The notes under the pieces were generated by a model. It had not been told where the DNA came from. It did no database searches and saw only the letters and a list, made by a program, of their open reading frames with translations. 64,000 nt of DNA. Source: Planctomycetia bacterium. GTDB taxonomy: Bacteria; Planctomycetota; Phycisphaerae; UBA1845; UTPLA1. Positions 7,907-16,079 of the stretch are shown here, piece by piece; the stretch's first letter is position 1, and every line of letters starts with the position of its first letter. The position numbers were made by a program, and so were the translations under genes. Where the stretch lies: NCBI GenBank assembly GCA_015075745.1, contig JABTTW010000001.1, forward strand, positions 744,001 through 808,000, written 5' to 3'.

Positions 7907-9381
7907 CAGACCATGGCCTCCCAGACGGTGAGTATCAAAAAGAGGACGAACGCGACGATGCCGACATAGACGCCGATGTCCTTTTTGGGCGCGAGCCGTT
8001 CGAGGACGGCGTCTATCCAGGGCCACAGGACGATGACGCCCACCAGAGCGCCGGTGAGGATGACGGCGGTATTCAAGCCCATGAGCTTGAGCATTCGGAA
8101 CTGAAAGAAGAAGTACCACTCCGGCTTGATGTGCTCGGGGGTGACGAGGGGATTGGCCTTTTCGTGGAGGGTGGCCGGGAAGACAAGCGACAAGAGGGTC
8201 AGCAAAAAGAGGAGCAACGTACCGATCATCAGCTCGGTGATGATGTGATCCGGGAAGAAGCTGAACGGCTTGTCTTCACCCTTGCCCTCGATAAAGCGGC
8301 CATGCCGGATCGCTCCGTAGACGACGCTGACGGCGAGGATCACCGCGGCGACGATCCACGTGATCTGATTGGCGGCTTCATTGACGGCGAGATCGAAGAC
8401 CAGCTTGCCCAATGCGAGGATGGCGATAAAGAGCCACAGCATCAGGCCGTAGGTGTGGCCGCGATGGAGCAGGACGGCCGTCGTGGCGAGCAGCGCGGCC
8501 CCGACGATCCAGAAGATGCGACTGCTCTCGCTGGTCAGTTCGTAGGCGATCATCCGCACGGGCCAGGGATTCAAGGCCGCCATGGAGATCGCGCCGAGCG
8601 CGGCCAGCGCGACGAGCAGGGCCAGCAGCTTGACACCGGGCAGGGTCGATGCAAGGCGCACGCCCTCGGATTCCCTGGCTCGCGGGTCGTCGAAGGACAA
8701 CTCGGAGACGCCATGAATCCTCAGGACGGCGATGTGCAGGCCGATCAGGAGGATCATCGTGACGGGGAGAATTCCGACGTGCAGCGTATACATGCGGGTG
8801 AGGGTGTTGGGGCCGATGTGATCGCCGCCCTTCAGGAAGGTGGCGAGGGCCTCACCGACCAAGGGAGCGGTAGCGGTCAGTTCGGTGGCGACGGTAATGC
8901 CCCAATAGGAGAGCTGTTCATAGACGAGCGAGTAGCCGGTGAAGCCCATGACGAAGGTGCAGAGGAGCAGGCCGAAACCGACGAGCCAGTTGAGCTGGCG
9001 GGGATGGCGAAAGGCGCACGAGAAGAAGACGCGGCACATGTGCAGCAGCACGGTGATGATCATCAGGTTCGACGCCCACTTGTGGATGCTGCGAATAAAC
9101 CAGCCGAAAGGGACCGAGCTGGTGATGGCCGAGACGCTTTCGTAGGCATGATCCGGCGATGGAACGTAATAGAACGAGAGCAAGATGCCGGTCGTCAGTT
9201 GGATGAAAAAGAGGTAGGCAGGCGTGCCGCCGAGGGCGAACCACCATCGCTTGATGTGGCCGGGGACGGGCTCATTGGTGACTTCCTGCACCTTGCCCCA
9301 GTCGAGGGGGAGCAACTGCCAGAGTCGGCCGCCGGCGGAGCGAGCGTGGACCGCGCCGTCTGTCGAAGGGTTATGCGCCAT
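7906..9381 (-). CDS. Fused cytochrome b (b6 plus subunit IV) of a bc-type complex
   Basis: A 491-residue membrane protein. The b6-like half carries the heme ligands His100/His114 and His201/His216. The 14-residue gap in the second pair is the cytochrome b6 type. The subunit IV half has FFPDHIITE and the quinol-site motif PEWY at 420-423. Between the halves, residues about 250-357 hold four extra hydrophobic segments not found in ordinary b6/subunit IV fusions. It should oxidise menaquinol together with the Rieske protein and hand electrons to the multiheme proteins encoded next. Its start lies inside the Rieske gene (11-nt overlap). Confidence 0.92.
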   Translation of the reverse strand: MAHNPSTDGAVHARSAGGRLWQLLPLDWGKVQEVTNEPVPGHIKRWWFALGGTPAYLFFIQLTTGILLSFYYVPSPDHAYESVSAITSSVPFGWFIRSIHKWASNLMIITVLLHMCRVFFSCAFRHPRQLNWLVGFGLLLCTFVMGFTGYSLVYEQLSYWGITVATELTATAPLVGEALATFLKGGDHIGPNTLTRMYTLHVGILPVTMILLIGLHIAVLRIHGVSELSFDDPRARESEGVRLASTLPGVKLLALLVALAALGAISMAALNPWPVRMIAYELTSESSRIFWIVGAALLATTAVLLHRGHTYGLMLWLFIAILALGKLVFDLAVNEAANQITWIVAAVILAVSVVYGAIRHGRFIEGKGEDKPFSFFPDHIITELMIGTLLLFLLTLLSLVFPATLHEKANPLVTPEHIKPEWYFFFQFRMLKLMGLNTAVILTGALVGVIVLWPWIDAVLERLAPKKDIGVYVGIVAFVLFLILTVWEAMV

Positions 9382-9901
9382 AGCGGCCCTCGCCGGAGAC
9401 CATGATCGACACCCAGCCGTTTTCCTTGTTGACGCGTACTTCGAAGCTGGAAAGATTCTTCTTTTCCTTGGCGGGCGGGCCGGAAACGGCGATGCCGTTC
9501 TTGTCGAAGACGCCGTTGTGACAGGGACAGAGGAACTCGCCCCTGTTGGCGTCCCAATGCACGCGGCAACCGAGGTGCGGACAGGTGCTGGAGAGGGCCT
9601 TGAAACCGGCGGCGGGGTTCTGGCGATCATCGGCGACCCGTGCGAGGGCGATCTCCTCTCCGCGAAGATCCTTGACGGTGATGCTGGCGCCGACTTTGAG
9701 ATCGGCCAGCGTTCCGACGAACATCTCGCGCTTGGGCGTGTGCCGACGAAGGGGGACGAGGTACTGCAGAAAGTTCCACAGCCCCAGTCCGTAGCCGGCC
9801 GCGACGCCGCCGATCATGAGGGCCGTCGAGACAAAACCGCGCCGCGAGGGCGCTTCATTTCCGCGATCGATGGGGCAATGTTGATTTGAAAGATCAGACA
9901 T
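9371..9901 (-). CDS. Rieske [2Fe-2S] protein
   Basis: A 176-residue Rieske subunit. The N-terminus has SRRGFVSTALMIGG, a twin-arginine-like start leading into one membrane helix (about residues 23-50). The cluster motifs are Cys107-His109-Cys112 (CPHLGC) and Cys125-Cys127-His128 (CPCHNG), which include the usual disulfide cysteines of quinol-oxidising Rieske proteins. With the cytochrome b downstream it forms a Rieske/b complex. It is the first gene of the nitrate operon. No strong Shine-Dalgarno is visible before the ATG; instead a stem-loop lies 20 nt upstream, suggesting leader control. Confidence 0.94.
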   Translation of the reverse strand: MSDLSNQHCPIDRGNEAPSRRGFVSTALMIGGVAAGYGLGLWNFLQYLVPLRRHTPKREMFVGTLADLKVGASITVKDLRGEEIALARVADDRQNPAAGFKALSSTCPHLGCRVHWDANRGEFLCPCHNGVFDKNGIAVSGPPAKEKKNLSSFEVRVNKENGWVSIMVSGEGRYGA

Positions 9902-9920
9902 GGCGAACGAAGGTTCTACG

Positions 9921-9956
9921 CCGGACAGTGGAATCGTTCAAGTGTCGACTGTCCGG
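9921..9956 (-). promoter_or_regulatory. Stem-loop in the leader of the nitrate operon
   Basis: Two perfect 9-nt arms (CCGGACAGT and ACTGTCCGG) flank an 18-nt loop. The element lies between the predicted promoter and the Rieske start codon, so it would be in the mRNA leader. The spacing is wide for a dimer operator, so an RNA structure is also possible. Confidence 0.45.
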
Positions 9957-9996
9957 AGGCGACCGCGCCGCCAATGTCCCCGGCAAACCGTATAAG

Positions 9997-10024
9997 AGTA
10001 TATATATGTAGTGCGAACTTGCAA
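9997..10024 (-). promoter_or_regulatory. Sigma-70-type promoter of the nitrate operon
   Basis: On the minus strand TTGCAA is followed after 16 nt by TATACT, inside an AT-rich island between the Rrf2 gene and the Rieske gene. Transcription would start near 9990, giving a leader of about 90 nt that contains the stem-loop. It is the only strong candidate between the two genes. Confidence 0.6.
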
Positions 10025-10044
10025 CCGGCCCAGACGCTCAGGCA

Positions 10045-10509
10045 CTAACGCTGTATGCCGGATCGGCGCGGCATGCGGGACTTGCGACCACCCCGCGACG
10101 GGCCATTTCCGCCGACGATTTCGCTCAGCGCTGTCTTCATCAACATGTTTCGAAAGCCCTGCGAGACTGGCTTCCACACCTCGTGCATCGGGCAGGCCTG
10201 CGCATCGGTGCACTGCGGCAGCCCGAACGGGCACCGGGGGCCCTGTCCGACATCATCGAACGCGGCAACGATATCAAAAAGCGTCAATTGCTCGGCCGGC
10301 CGCGCGAGGACGAAGCCGCCCCCCCGCCCGCGAGAGGAATGCAGCATGCCTGCGCGAACAGCGAGCCGGAGAACGGTGGACAGATAGGGCCTGGGAATGG
10401 CGGTCGCCTTTGCGATCTGCCGGGCGAGGATTGGTCCATCCTCTGACGCGATGGCGACCATTGCTCGGATCGCATACTGGGCGGTCTGCGAGATCATGCG
10501 GGGCTTCAT
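10045..10509 (-). CDS. Rrf2 family Fe-S transcriptional regulator
   Basis: A 154-residue regulator. The N-terminal winged helix (ISQTAQYAIRAMVAIA, then HSSRGRGGGFVLARP) is diagnostic of Rrf2/IscR/NsrR proteins. Cys93, Cys100 and Cys106, with His109 nearby, sit in the loop that binds an iron-sulfur cluster in this family. It probably senses nitric oxide, oxygen or cluster status. It lies immediately upstream of, and on the same strand as, the nitrate operon, which it plausibly controls. A second in-frame ATG four codons later is an equally possible start. Which member of the family it matches functionally cannot be told from the sequence alone. Confidence 0.85.
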   Translation of the reverse strand: MKPRMISQTAQYAIRAMVAIASEDGPILARQIAKATAIPRPYLSTVLRLAVRAGMLHSSRGRGGGFVLARPAEQLTLFDIVAAFDDVGQGPRCPFGLPQCTDAQACPMHEVWKPVSQGFRNMLMKTALSEIVGGNGPSRGGRKSRMPRRSGIQR

Positions 10510-11144
10510 CTCCCGAAGACGTTACGCCGGTCGTCATGTTAGCCCGAGATGGTCTGGGATACACGCGCGGGGGAATGAGCATTGAGGGTGATGCGGGCGT
10601 CCGTGCCGGATTTGGTTGATATGACCTGCATCTTGGGAATCCTGCCGGGGGGAAAGCGCGAGGCAGCGTCTGCGCGAGGTTTGTTCCTGAGCGACACCTC
10701 GTGATTCCCGCGCGAGCGCGGAGCTAGTATACATGAATGGAGGCCGAACCAGCCGGGTCTCGCGAGGAAGCGCACGATGTCAGCCGGGAGAAGTCGAGCA
10801 ATCCGAAACCTCATGCCTCGCGGCCCGATCCTCATGCCGCAGATCATGGGCCTGAAACCTTACGATCGAGGCTCGATTGTGGGTCCTTTTTCATCCAAAA
10901 ACCACCCGAAATGTGCATCGCCCCAACTCGTGCCCGCCACGAGTGTTGGCACGGTTCCAGAGGACCTTGTGTCACTATATGTCACCTTGGATTTGGGCTC
11001 GCCGCCGGTCGAATTTCAGCCGCACATGATCGCTGGAAGGCCGCCCGGACTGGAAGTCCGGGGCTCGTTGTGGGCGGCGCTTGTCAGGCAAACGCGCCGA
11101 GTCTCGACGTTTGCGCGTTGGCGTGCGAGGATGGGCGATCGAGC
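10510..11144. other. Intergenic region between Rrf2 gene and miaA
   Basis: These 635 bases separate two divergent genes. An open frame runs in phase into miaA, but its translation has no family resemblance and includes the dispersed repeat, so it is not treated as coding. The region must hold the promoters of both flanking genes, none of which I can place with confidence. It contains one copy of an interspersed repeat. Confidence 0.6.
10894..10994 (+). repeat. Dispersed intergenic repeat, copy A
   Basis: About 101 bp, roughly 80 percent identical by eye to an inverted copy near 59.9 kb. Shared blocks include CCAAAAACCACCC, GCATCGCCCCAAC, AGTGTTGGCAC and a doubled TGTCACCTT-like end. Both copies lie outside genes, about 150 bp upstream of miaA here. 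It may be an interspersed repeat, a small RNA gene or a remnant of a mobile element. Confidence 0.75.
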
Positions 11145-12128
11145 ATGATGGCGAAAAAAGACCATACAAATTCCACGGCGAACGGCGACGGAAAGGCTGA
11201 GCGGCCCTTCGTGCTGCTGCTCGGCACGACGGCGGCGGGAAAGTCGGCCGTAGGGCTGGAGCTGGCCGATCGGATGGGGGCGGAGATTCTCAGCGTCGAT
11301 TCGATGCAGGTTTACCGGCGAATGGACATCGGCACGGCCAAGCCGACGGCGGGCGAGCTGTCACGCGTGCGACACCACCTGGTCAACGTCGCCGAGCCGA
11401 GCGAGGCGTTCAGCGTTGCCCGATTCGTTCAGATGGCGGACGCGGCGATCGGCGACATGCGCGGGCGCGGGCGGGCAGTGCTGGCGCAGGCGGGGACGCC
11501 GCTTTATTTGATGGGCTTGATGTACGGGATGTTCGACGGGCCATCGGCGGACGAGGGCTTTCGCGTCGCGCTGCGCGAGCGGGCGGCGCGCGAGGGGACG
11601 GCGTCGCTGCACGCGGAGCTGGCGAGGGTCGATCCGGCGGCGGCGGAGCGGATCCACGCGAACGACGTGAAGCGCATCGAGCGGGCCCTGGAGGTGTGGC
11701 ACCACACGGGCCGACCGCTGTCCGAGCAGCAACAGCAATGGTCGGCGGAGTCGATGCGCTATCCGGCGACGGTGGTGGGCATTCGCCGGGAGAAGGAGGA
11801 GAACTCGCGGCGGATCAATGCGCGGGTGCGGGAGATGGTCGAGGCGGGGCTGGTGGAGGAGGTGCGGAGTTTGCTCGCCGAGCCGGAAGGGATGAGCCAC
11901 CAGGCGCGGCAGGCGGTGGGCTACGCGGAAATCATCGAGCACCTTGAGGGGCGCTCGACGCTGGAGGAAGCGATCGAGCAGATCAAGATTCACACACGGC
12001 GGCTGGCGAAGCATCAGCGGACGTGGTTTCGCAAGTTCCCCACCGCGCGGTGGATTGATGTGGGCGAGGATGAGCCGGCGAAGGCGATCGCCGAGCGGGT
12101 GGCCGAGGCGATCTTGCAGTCGCCGTGA
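11145..12128 (+). CDS. miaA: tRNA dimethylallyltransferase
   Basis: A 327-residue enzyme that attaches a dimethylallyl group to A37 of tRNAs reading UNN codons. The P-loop LLGTTAAGKS, then ILSVDSMQVYRRMDIGTAKPT and HHLVNV, are signature blocks of MiaA; QAVGYAEI and HTRRLAKHQRTWFRKF near the C-terminus are also diagnostic. The length is normal. The ATG was chosen at the MMAKK start; the upstream in-frame extension is not MiaA-like. It converges with the beta-helix gene across a strong hairpin. Confidence 0.96.
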   Translation: MMAKKDHTNSTANGDGKAERPFVLLLGTTAAGKSAVGLELADRMGAEILSVDSMQVYRRMDIGTAKPTAGELSRVRHHLVNVAEPSEAFSVARFVQMADAAIGDMRGRGRAVLAQAGTPLYLMGLMYGMFDGPSADEGFRVALRERAAREGTASLHAELARVDPAAAERIHANDVKRIERALEVWHHTGRPLSEQQQQWSAESMRYPATVVGIRREKEENSRRINARVREMVEAGLVEEVRSLLAEPEGMSHQARQAVGYAEIIEHLEGRSTLEEAIEQIKIHTRRLAKHQRTWFRKFPTARWIDVGEDEPAKAIAERVAEAILQSP

Positions 12129-12177
12129 GATTCTTGCGATGGTGTGACGAAGGGCCCGCACGTCACGAAATAAAGCA

Positions 12178-12214
12178 AGCGGCGTCGCACCATGAGTCAT
12201 GATGCGACGCCGCT
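12178..12214. terminator. Bidirectional hairpin terminator
   Basis: A perfect 12-bp GC-rich stem (AGCGGCGTCGCA / TGCGACGCCGCT) with a 13-nt loop lies between the convergent miaA and beta-helix genes. The stem is strong, although U-tracts are short or absent. Confidence 0.75.
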
Positions 12215-12267
12215 GTTGCGAATCTAATGATGACGATCCGACGTGGGTCGGTTCGTCAAAGCGGGGC

Positions 12268-15200
12268 TTAAGCCCGGCGTCGACGTCGCTTGGCGACGAC
12301 CAGACCGAGAACGCCCAGCGGCAACATGGCGCCGGCGCCCGGGCCGCAAACGCCGCACGGAATGCCAAGACCGCCGCCGACTTCGTTGCAGTCGGGAATG
12401 CCGTTGCCGTTGAGGTCGGTGTCGGGCACGCCGCAACCGCAGGCGCCGGGGCTGGTCTTGAGGGGATCGTTCGGGCAGCCGTCCTGATCGTCGCCGACGC
12501 CGTCATTGTCGGAGTCGGTTCCGTCGGGATTGAGCTGAGCGAACGAACAGCCGTCAGCGTTGACCGGAGCGCCCGCGGCCGTGCCCGGGCAAACGTCCAT
12601 GCAGTCTTCGACGCCATCGGCATCGGCATCGACGGGTGTTCCGAGGAAGTTACTGGTGTCGACCTCGCCGGTGGAGGGGGTGGCGGCGCCGAAGAAGTTC
12701 ATCATGCCGTTGATGCGGTGGGCGGCGTCACCCGCGGTGTTGACGATGCCGGTGGTCGTCCCGGCGAAGTCGTTCTGGTTGATGTTGCAGAATGAGGTGT
12801 CCTTAATGGTCTTTACGCGAACGCCGGTCGCACTGCCCGTGAAGCAGTTGTTGAAGACAACCACTTCGGCGGCGCTGTCGATGTCGTCATTGAAGTACAG
12901 ACCGCTCATGGCCCCGGCGCCCTGGAACTTGTTCTCCAGGACGTTAAAGCGGCAGCCCCAGACCTGGCCACCCATGAAGAGGCCATGCACCGTGAAGGCG
13001 CTGAACGTGTTGCCCTGGAAGGTGGCCGTTGAACCGGACGCGACCTCATAGGACGGATCGTAGTAAATGCCGTAGCCCGAGCCGTGGAACAAGTTTTTCT
13101 TCACGTCCAGAGTCCCACCCTCATCGGTGTCATCGTTGATATACAGGCCTGCGTTGGAATAGGTGCTGGTCGTGTTTCGGTTGATCTCCAGGCTGCTGCC
13201 GGAGTCAGCCGAGTAGTTGGTGTAGATGCCGTAGCCGGTGCCGGTACCCGTCTCGACGAGCATGTTGTCGTTCGTGAAACCGTGGCTGCCGTCCGTGATT
13301 CCTTCCATGTAAATGCCGTAGCCGGACTGCCCGGCGCTGCCTACGCCGGTGACCATGTTCCGGGAGATTTCCTGAAACGATCCGTAGTCGGCGTAGTCGT
13401 TGACATAAACACCGTATTGGCTGCTCGCCCCGGGAAATATCATGGTGATCTTATTATCGACCACGCGGAGCTCGCTGCCATCGTCCACGCCATTTATGTA
13501 GATGCCGTAGTACTTCACGCCGCTGATGGTGTTGTTCGAAATGAGGCCCATACAGCCGTAGTCCACTTCGCTGCCGATATCGATGCCCTCTTCAGCACCG
13601 GTCGCATGAGCCGCAAACGTATTGTTGCTCAACGTCGTATTGCTGCCGTCGTAGGCAAGGTAATCAATGTATGCGCCGTAGGTCGTGAAACCGTTGAACG
13701 AGTTATTGGTGATCGTGTTGCTCGTGCCGTCCTGGAATCCACTGCTGCTATAGAAGCCGTACTCCGCACCGCCCGATGCGGCCGTAAACGAGTTGTTATT
13801 GAAGATAAACGTCGCACCATCGTAGACTTCGTCGTTGTAGAACCCGTAGTCGGTCCCACCGTTTCCAAAGCCCAGCACATTATTGTTGACGACCGAGACC
13901 CAAGCGCCATCATAGGCTTCGTCCAGGTAGATGCCGTAGTCAGCACCGGTCGAGTGCGCCGTCATATTGTTGTTCGAGCAGGTCAGCCGGCTGTCATGAT
14001 AGACTTCGTAAATGTACAACCCGTAATTCGTGAAGCCGGTAAACGTATTACCGTCGATCACGGTCTCGCTCTGATCGTAGGTGTAGTCTGAATACAGGCC
14101 GTAATCAGCACCGGTCGTCGCGAGAGCGTTGAACGTGTTGTTCGAGATCGTCGTTCGGCTGCCGGCCTCACAGTAACTGTGGTAAATGCCGTAGGTGTCA
14201 AAGTTGCTGGCCGTATTGCCGGAGACAACGCCGACCGAGCCGTACTCGGGACCGTAGAAATAGATTCCGTAATCGGCGCCGCCGGGATGGCCGGTCAGCG
14301 TGTTGTTCTGGATTGTGCTGGTCGATCCGGCGTAGGGATAGTCCTCATAGATGCCGGCGTAGTCGAATCCGCTGATCTGGTTATTCAGAATCTCGGTGTG
14401 CGAGCCGTACTCGGTTTCGCAATAGATGCCGTAGCCGCTACTGCCCCCGATCATCGCGATCACGTTATTCGTCGCCGAAAAGCTGGAGCCGTATTCCGGG
14501 TAACCCTCGTAGATCCCGTAATCCTTCACGCCGGCGATGTTGCAACCGTTGACGGTCGTGATGCCGCCGTACTCAGTGTAGGTATAGATTCCGTAGCTGG
14601 CCGTCGTGCCGTTTCCATTCAACAGGCAACCCTGGACGTTGATCGTGCCGCCTTCGTAGGCATAGTCCATATACAGGCCGTCATCGCGGAAACCATTGAC
14701 GGTGCAGTTCATGACTGTCGTGATGCTGCCGTGATTGGTCTCGTCGCCGAGATAGACGCCGTAGTCAAAGTTGGAGAAGGTACAGGCATCGATCGTGCAG
14801 GTGCTGAAGTCCTCGATGTCGTTGGCGCAGTAGAAGCCGTAGCTGCTCGACGCCGTTCCGGAGAAGCTGTTGTTCCGGACGGTGATGCGGCTCTTGAAGA
14901 TCGAGGCGTGGAAGTAGATCGCGCCGCGGTTGATCTCGGTTCCCTGGTTATTGGTGATCTGAATCGTGGCGTTGTTCGCGGCGACGTTGTGGTTCAGGCC
15001 GCCGCCGGGATTCGAGAAGTGGAAGTGCATGGCGTCCTTGAATGAGAAGCCGCCGCCGTTCTTGCTGAACAGGTTGCTGTCGACGATCAGGGCGCCGCCG
15101 GTGATGTTCGGGTTGACGAGGATGCCTTCGTCGGTCTGATTACCGGTGAGGATATTGTTGATGATGCTGACGGTGCTGGTGCCGATGAGGTCGCCCTTGA

Positions 15201-15594
15201 CGCGGACGGCGCAGTTGCCTGCGTGGGCGGCGCCTGCGGGACCCGGGTCCTTCTGGTCGATCGTGAAGCCCATTCCCACGCCGCCGAGGGTGACGCCGGA
15301 TGCGGTGATGTCGACGATGGGGGTGTCGTTGTTGACGTTGCGCTCGATGATGGTGGCAGCGGCGCCGCTGGTTGACTGAACGATCAGGTTCGGCTTATTA
15401 ATGTTGACGAATTCGCCATAGGTCCCCGGCGAAACGAGAATGGTGTCGCCCGGTGATGCCAAGTTAATGGCACCCTGGATCGTCGCTGACGAACCAGGTA
15501 CGGTGAGCGTCGCCGCCTTGGTCGATTGCGAATAGAGCCCGGTCAATCCAACAGTCGCGACAACAACGGTAACAAACTTTCTGCACTGTCTCAT
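12268..15594 (-). CDS. Large secreted parallel beta-helix repeat protein with C-terminal sorting tail
   Basis: A 1108-residue exported protein. A signal peptide (VTVVVATVGLTGLYSQSTKAA) is followed by a right-handed beta-helix built from more than 20 units of about 37-45 residues with the motif D/EYGIYxxxxYDGS...NNTFxGF. Near the C-terminus are calcium-binding thrombospondin type-3 style repeats (DSDNDGVGDDQDGCPND), then CGVCGPG, a hydrophobic segment and an Arg cluster. This tail resembles MYXO-CTERM-like sorting signals that lead to cleavage and surface anchoring. GAGGTGAG before the ATG supports the start. The likely role is a surface or extracellular matrix protein; an enzymatic polysaccharide function cannot be excluded but no catalytic motif is visible. 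Confidence 0.85.
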   Translation of the reverse strand: MRQCRKFVTVVVATVGLTGLYSQSTKAATLTVPGSSATIQGAINLASPGDTILVSPGTYGEFVNINKPNLIVQSTSGAAATIIERNVNNDTPIVDITASGVTLGGVGMGFTIDQKDPGPAGAAHAGNCAVRVKGDLIGTSTVSIINNILTGNQTDEGILVNPNITGGALIVDSNLFSKNGGGFSFKDAMHFHFSNPGGGLNHNVAANNATIQITNNQGTEINRGAIYFHASIFKSRITVRNNSFSGTASSSYGFYCANDIEDFSTCTIDACTFSNFDYGVYLGDETNHGSITTVMNCTVNGFRDDGLYMDYAYEGGTINVQGCLLNGNGTTASYGIYTYTEYGGITTVNGCNIAGVKDYGIYEGYPEYGSSFSATNNVIAMIGGSSGYGIYCETEYGSHTEILNNQISGFDYAGIYEDYPYAGSTSTIQNNTLTGHPGGADYGIYFYGPEYGSVGVVSGNTASNFDTYGIYHSYCEAGSRTTISNNTFNALATTGADYGLYSDYTYDQSETVIDGNTFTGFTNYGLYIYEVYHDSRLTCSNNNMTAHSTGADYGIYLDEAYDGAWVSVVNNNVLGFGNGGTDYGFYNDEVYDGATFIFNNNSFTAASGGAEYGFYSSSGFQDGTSNTITNNSFNGFTTYGAYIDYLAYDGSNTTLSNNTFAAHATGAEEGIDIGSEVDYGCMGLISNNTISGVKYYGIYINGVDDGSELRVVDNKITMIFPGASSQYGVYVNDYADYGSFQEISRNMVTGVGSAGQSGYGIYMEGITDGSHGFTNDNMLVETGTGTGYGIYTNYSADSGSSLEINRNTTSTYSNAGLYINDDTDEGGTLDVKKNLFHGSGYGIYYDPSYEVASGSTATFQGNTFSAFTVHGLFMGGQVWGCRFNVLENKFQGAGAMSGLYFNDDIDSAAEVVVFNNCFTGSATGVRVKTIKDTSFCNINQNDFAGTTTGIVNTAGDAAHRINGMMNFFGAATPSTGEVDTSNFLGTPVDADADGVEDCMDVCPGTAAGAPVNADGCSFAQLNPDGTDSDNDGVGDDQDGCPNDPLKTSPGACGCGVPDTDLNGNGIPDCNEVGGGLGIPCGVCGPGAGAMLPLGVLGLVVAKRRRRRA

Positions 15595-15630
15595 CTAACT
15601 CACCTCAACGCTTAAAATGGGTCCAGGACC

Positions 15631-15675
15631 ACAAACATTACTCAAACAAACATTTCTCAAACAAACATTACTCAA
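15631..15675 (-). repeat. Three tandem 15-bp repeats in the beta-helix leader
   Basis: On the plus strand the unit is ACAAACATTACTCAA, repeated three times head to tail; the middle copy differs at one base (T for A). The array starts 37 nt before the start codon of the beta-helix gene and abuts a GGTCC-A-GGACC palindrome. Each unit reads TTGAGTAATGTTTGT in the mRNA sense. Confidence 0.9.
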
Positions 15676-15726
15676 TGGCGAGGAAAGGCAGTACGGGATT
15701 CGCATTTCTCCCGCCTCCAGAGGGAC

Positions 15727-15754
15727 ATTCTACCCCGGTGACTTTGATTCTTAA
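15727..15754 (-). promoter_or_regulatory. Candidate promoter of the beta-helix gene
   Basis: On the minus strand TTAAGA and TAGAAT are separated by 16 nt. Transcription from here would place the three 15-mers in the mRNA leader. The -35 hexamer is weak, so this is tentative. Confidence 0.35.
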
Positions 15755-16052
15755 AGCCAATTCCGGCCCTAAACGCAGCAGGGCGAATCGTAATTACTGC
15801 GCAGTATATAGGACGTTGAAGGATTACGAACTAACGTTACGTCCATGTTATCCCAGACATTGCATGGCTGCGGCAGACGGCTAAATGTGCTTCTTAATCT
15901 AGGACTTTCGGCATCACAAGCTGGGAGGCCGCATTCAGACCATCTCCCGAGCATTCAGCGGCGCACGAAAACGGGGCACGTTGTTTTCGGCCGCCGATTT
16001 TCGAGAAAACGCCTTTATGTCCCCCTATTTCCTGGGGGGATCGCCCTGGCTG

Positions 16053-16079
16053 TTGACTCCGCTTCCGGCAGCATAGAAT
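16053..16079 (+). promoter_or_regulatory. Candidate promoter of the secreted helical protein gene
   Basis: TTGACT is followed after 15 nt by TAGAAT, about 80 nt upstream of the start codon. The hexamers are good but the spacer is short. Confidence 0.45.

Noticed and set aside
6341..9405. Long open frames on the plus strand opposite the octaheme and cytochrome b genes
   Set aside because: Complements of conserved heme and membrane protein genes; the translations have no signal, motif or ribosome binding site.
10737..11144. N-terminal extension in frame with miaA
   Set aside because: The MiaA fold begins at the chosen ATG, the extension shows no similarity and includes the interspersed repeat.
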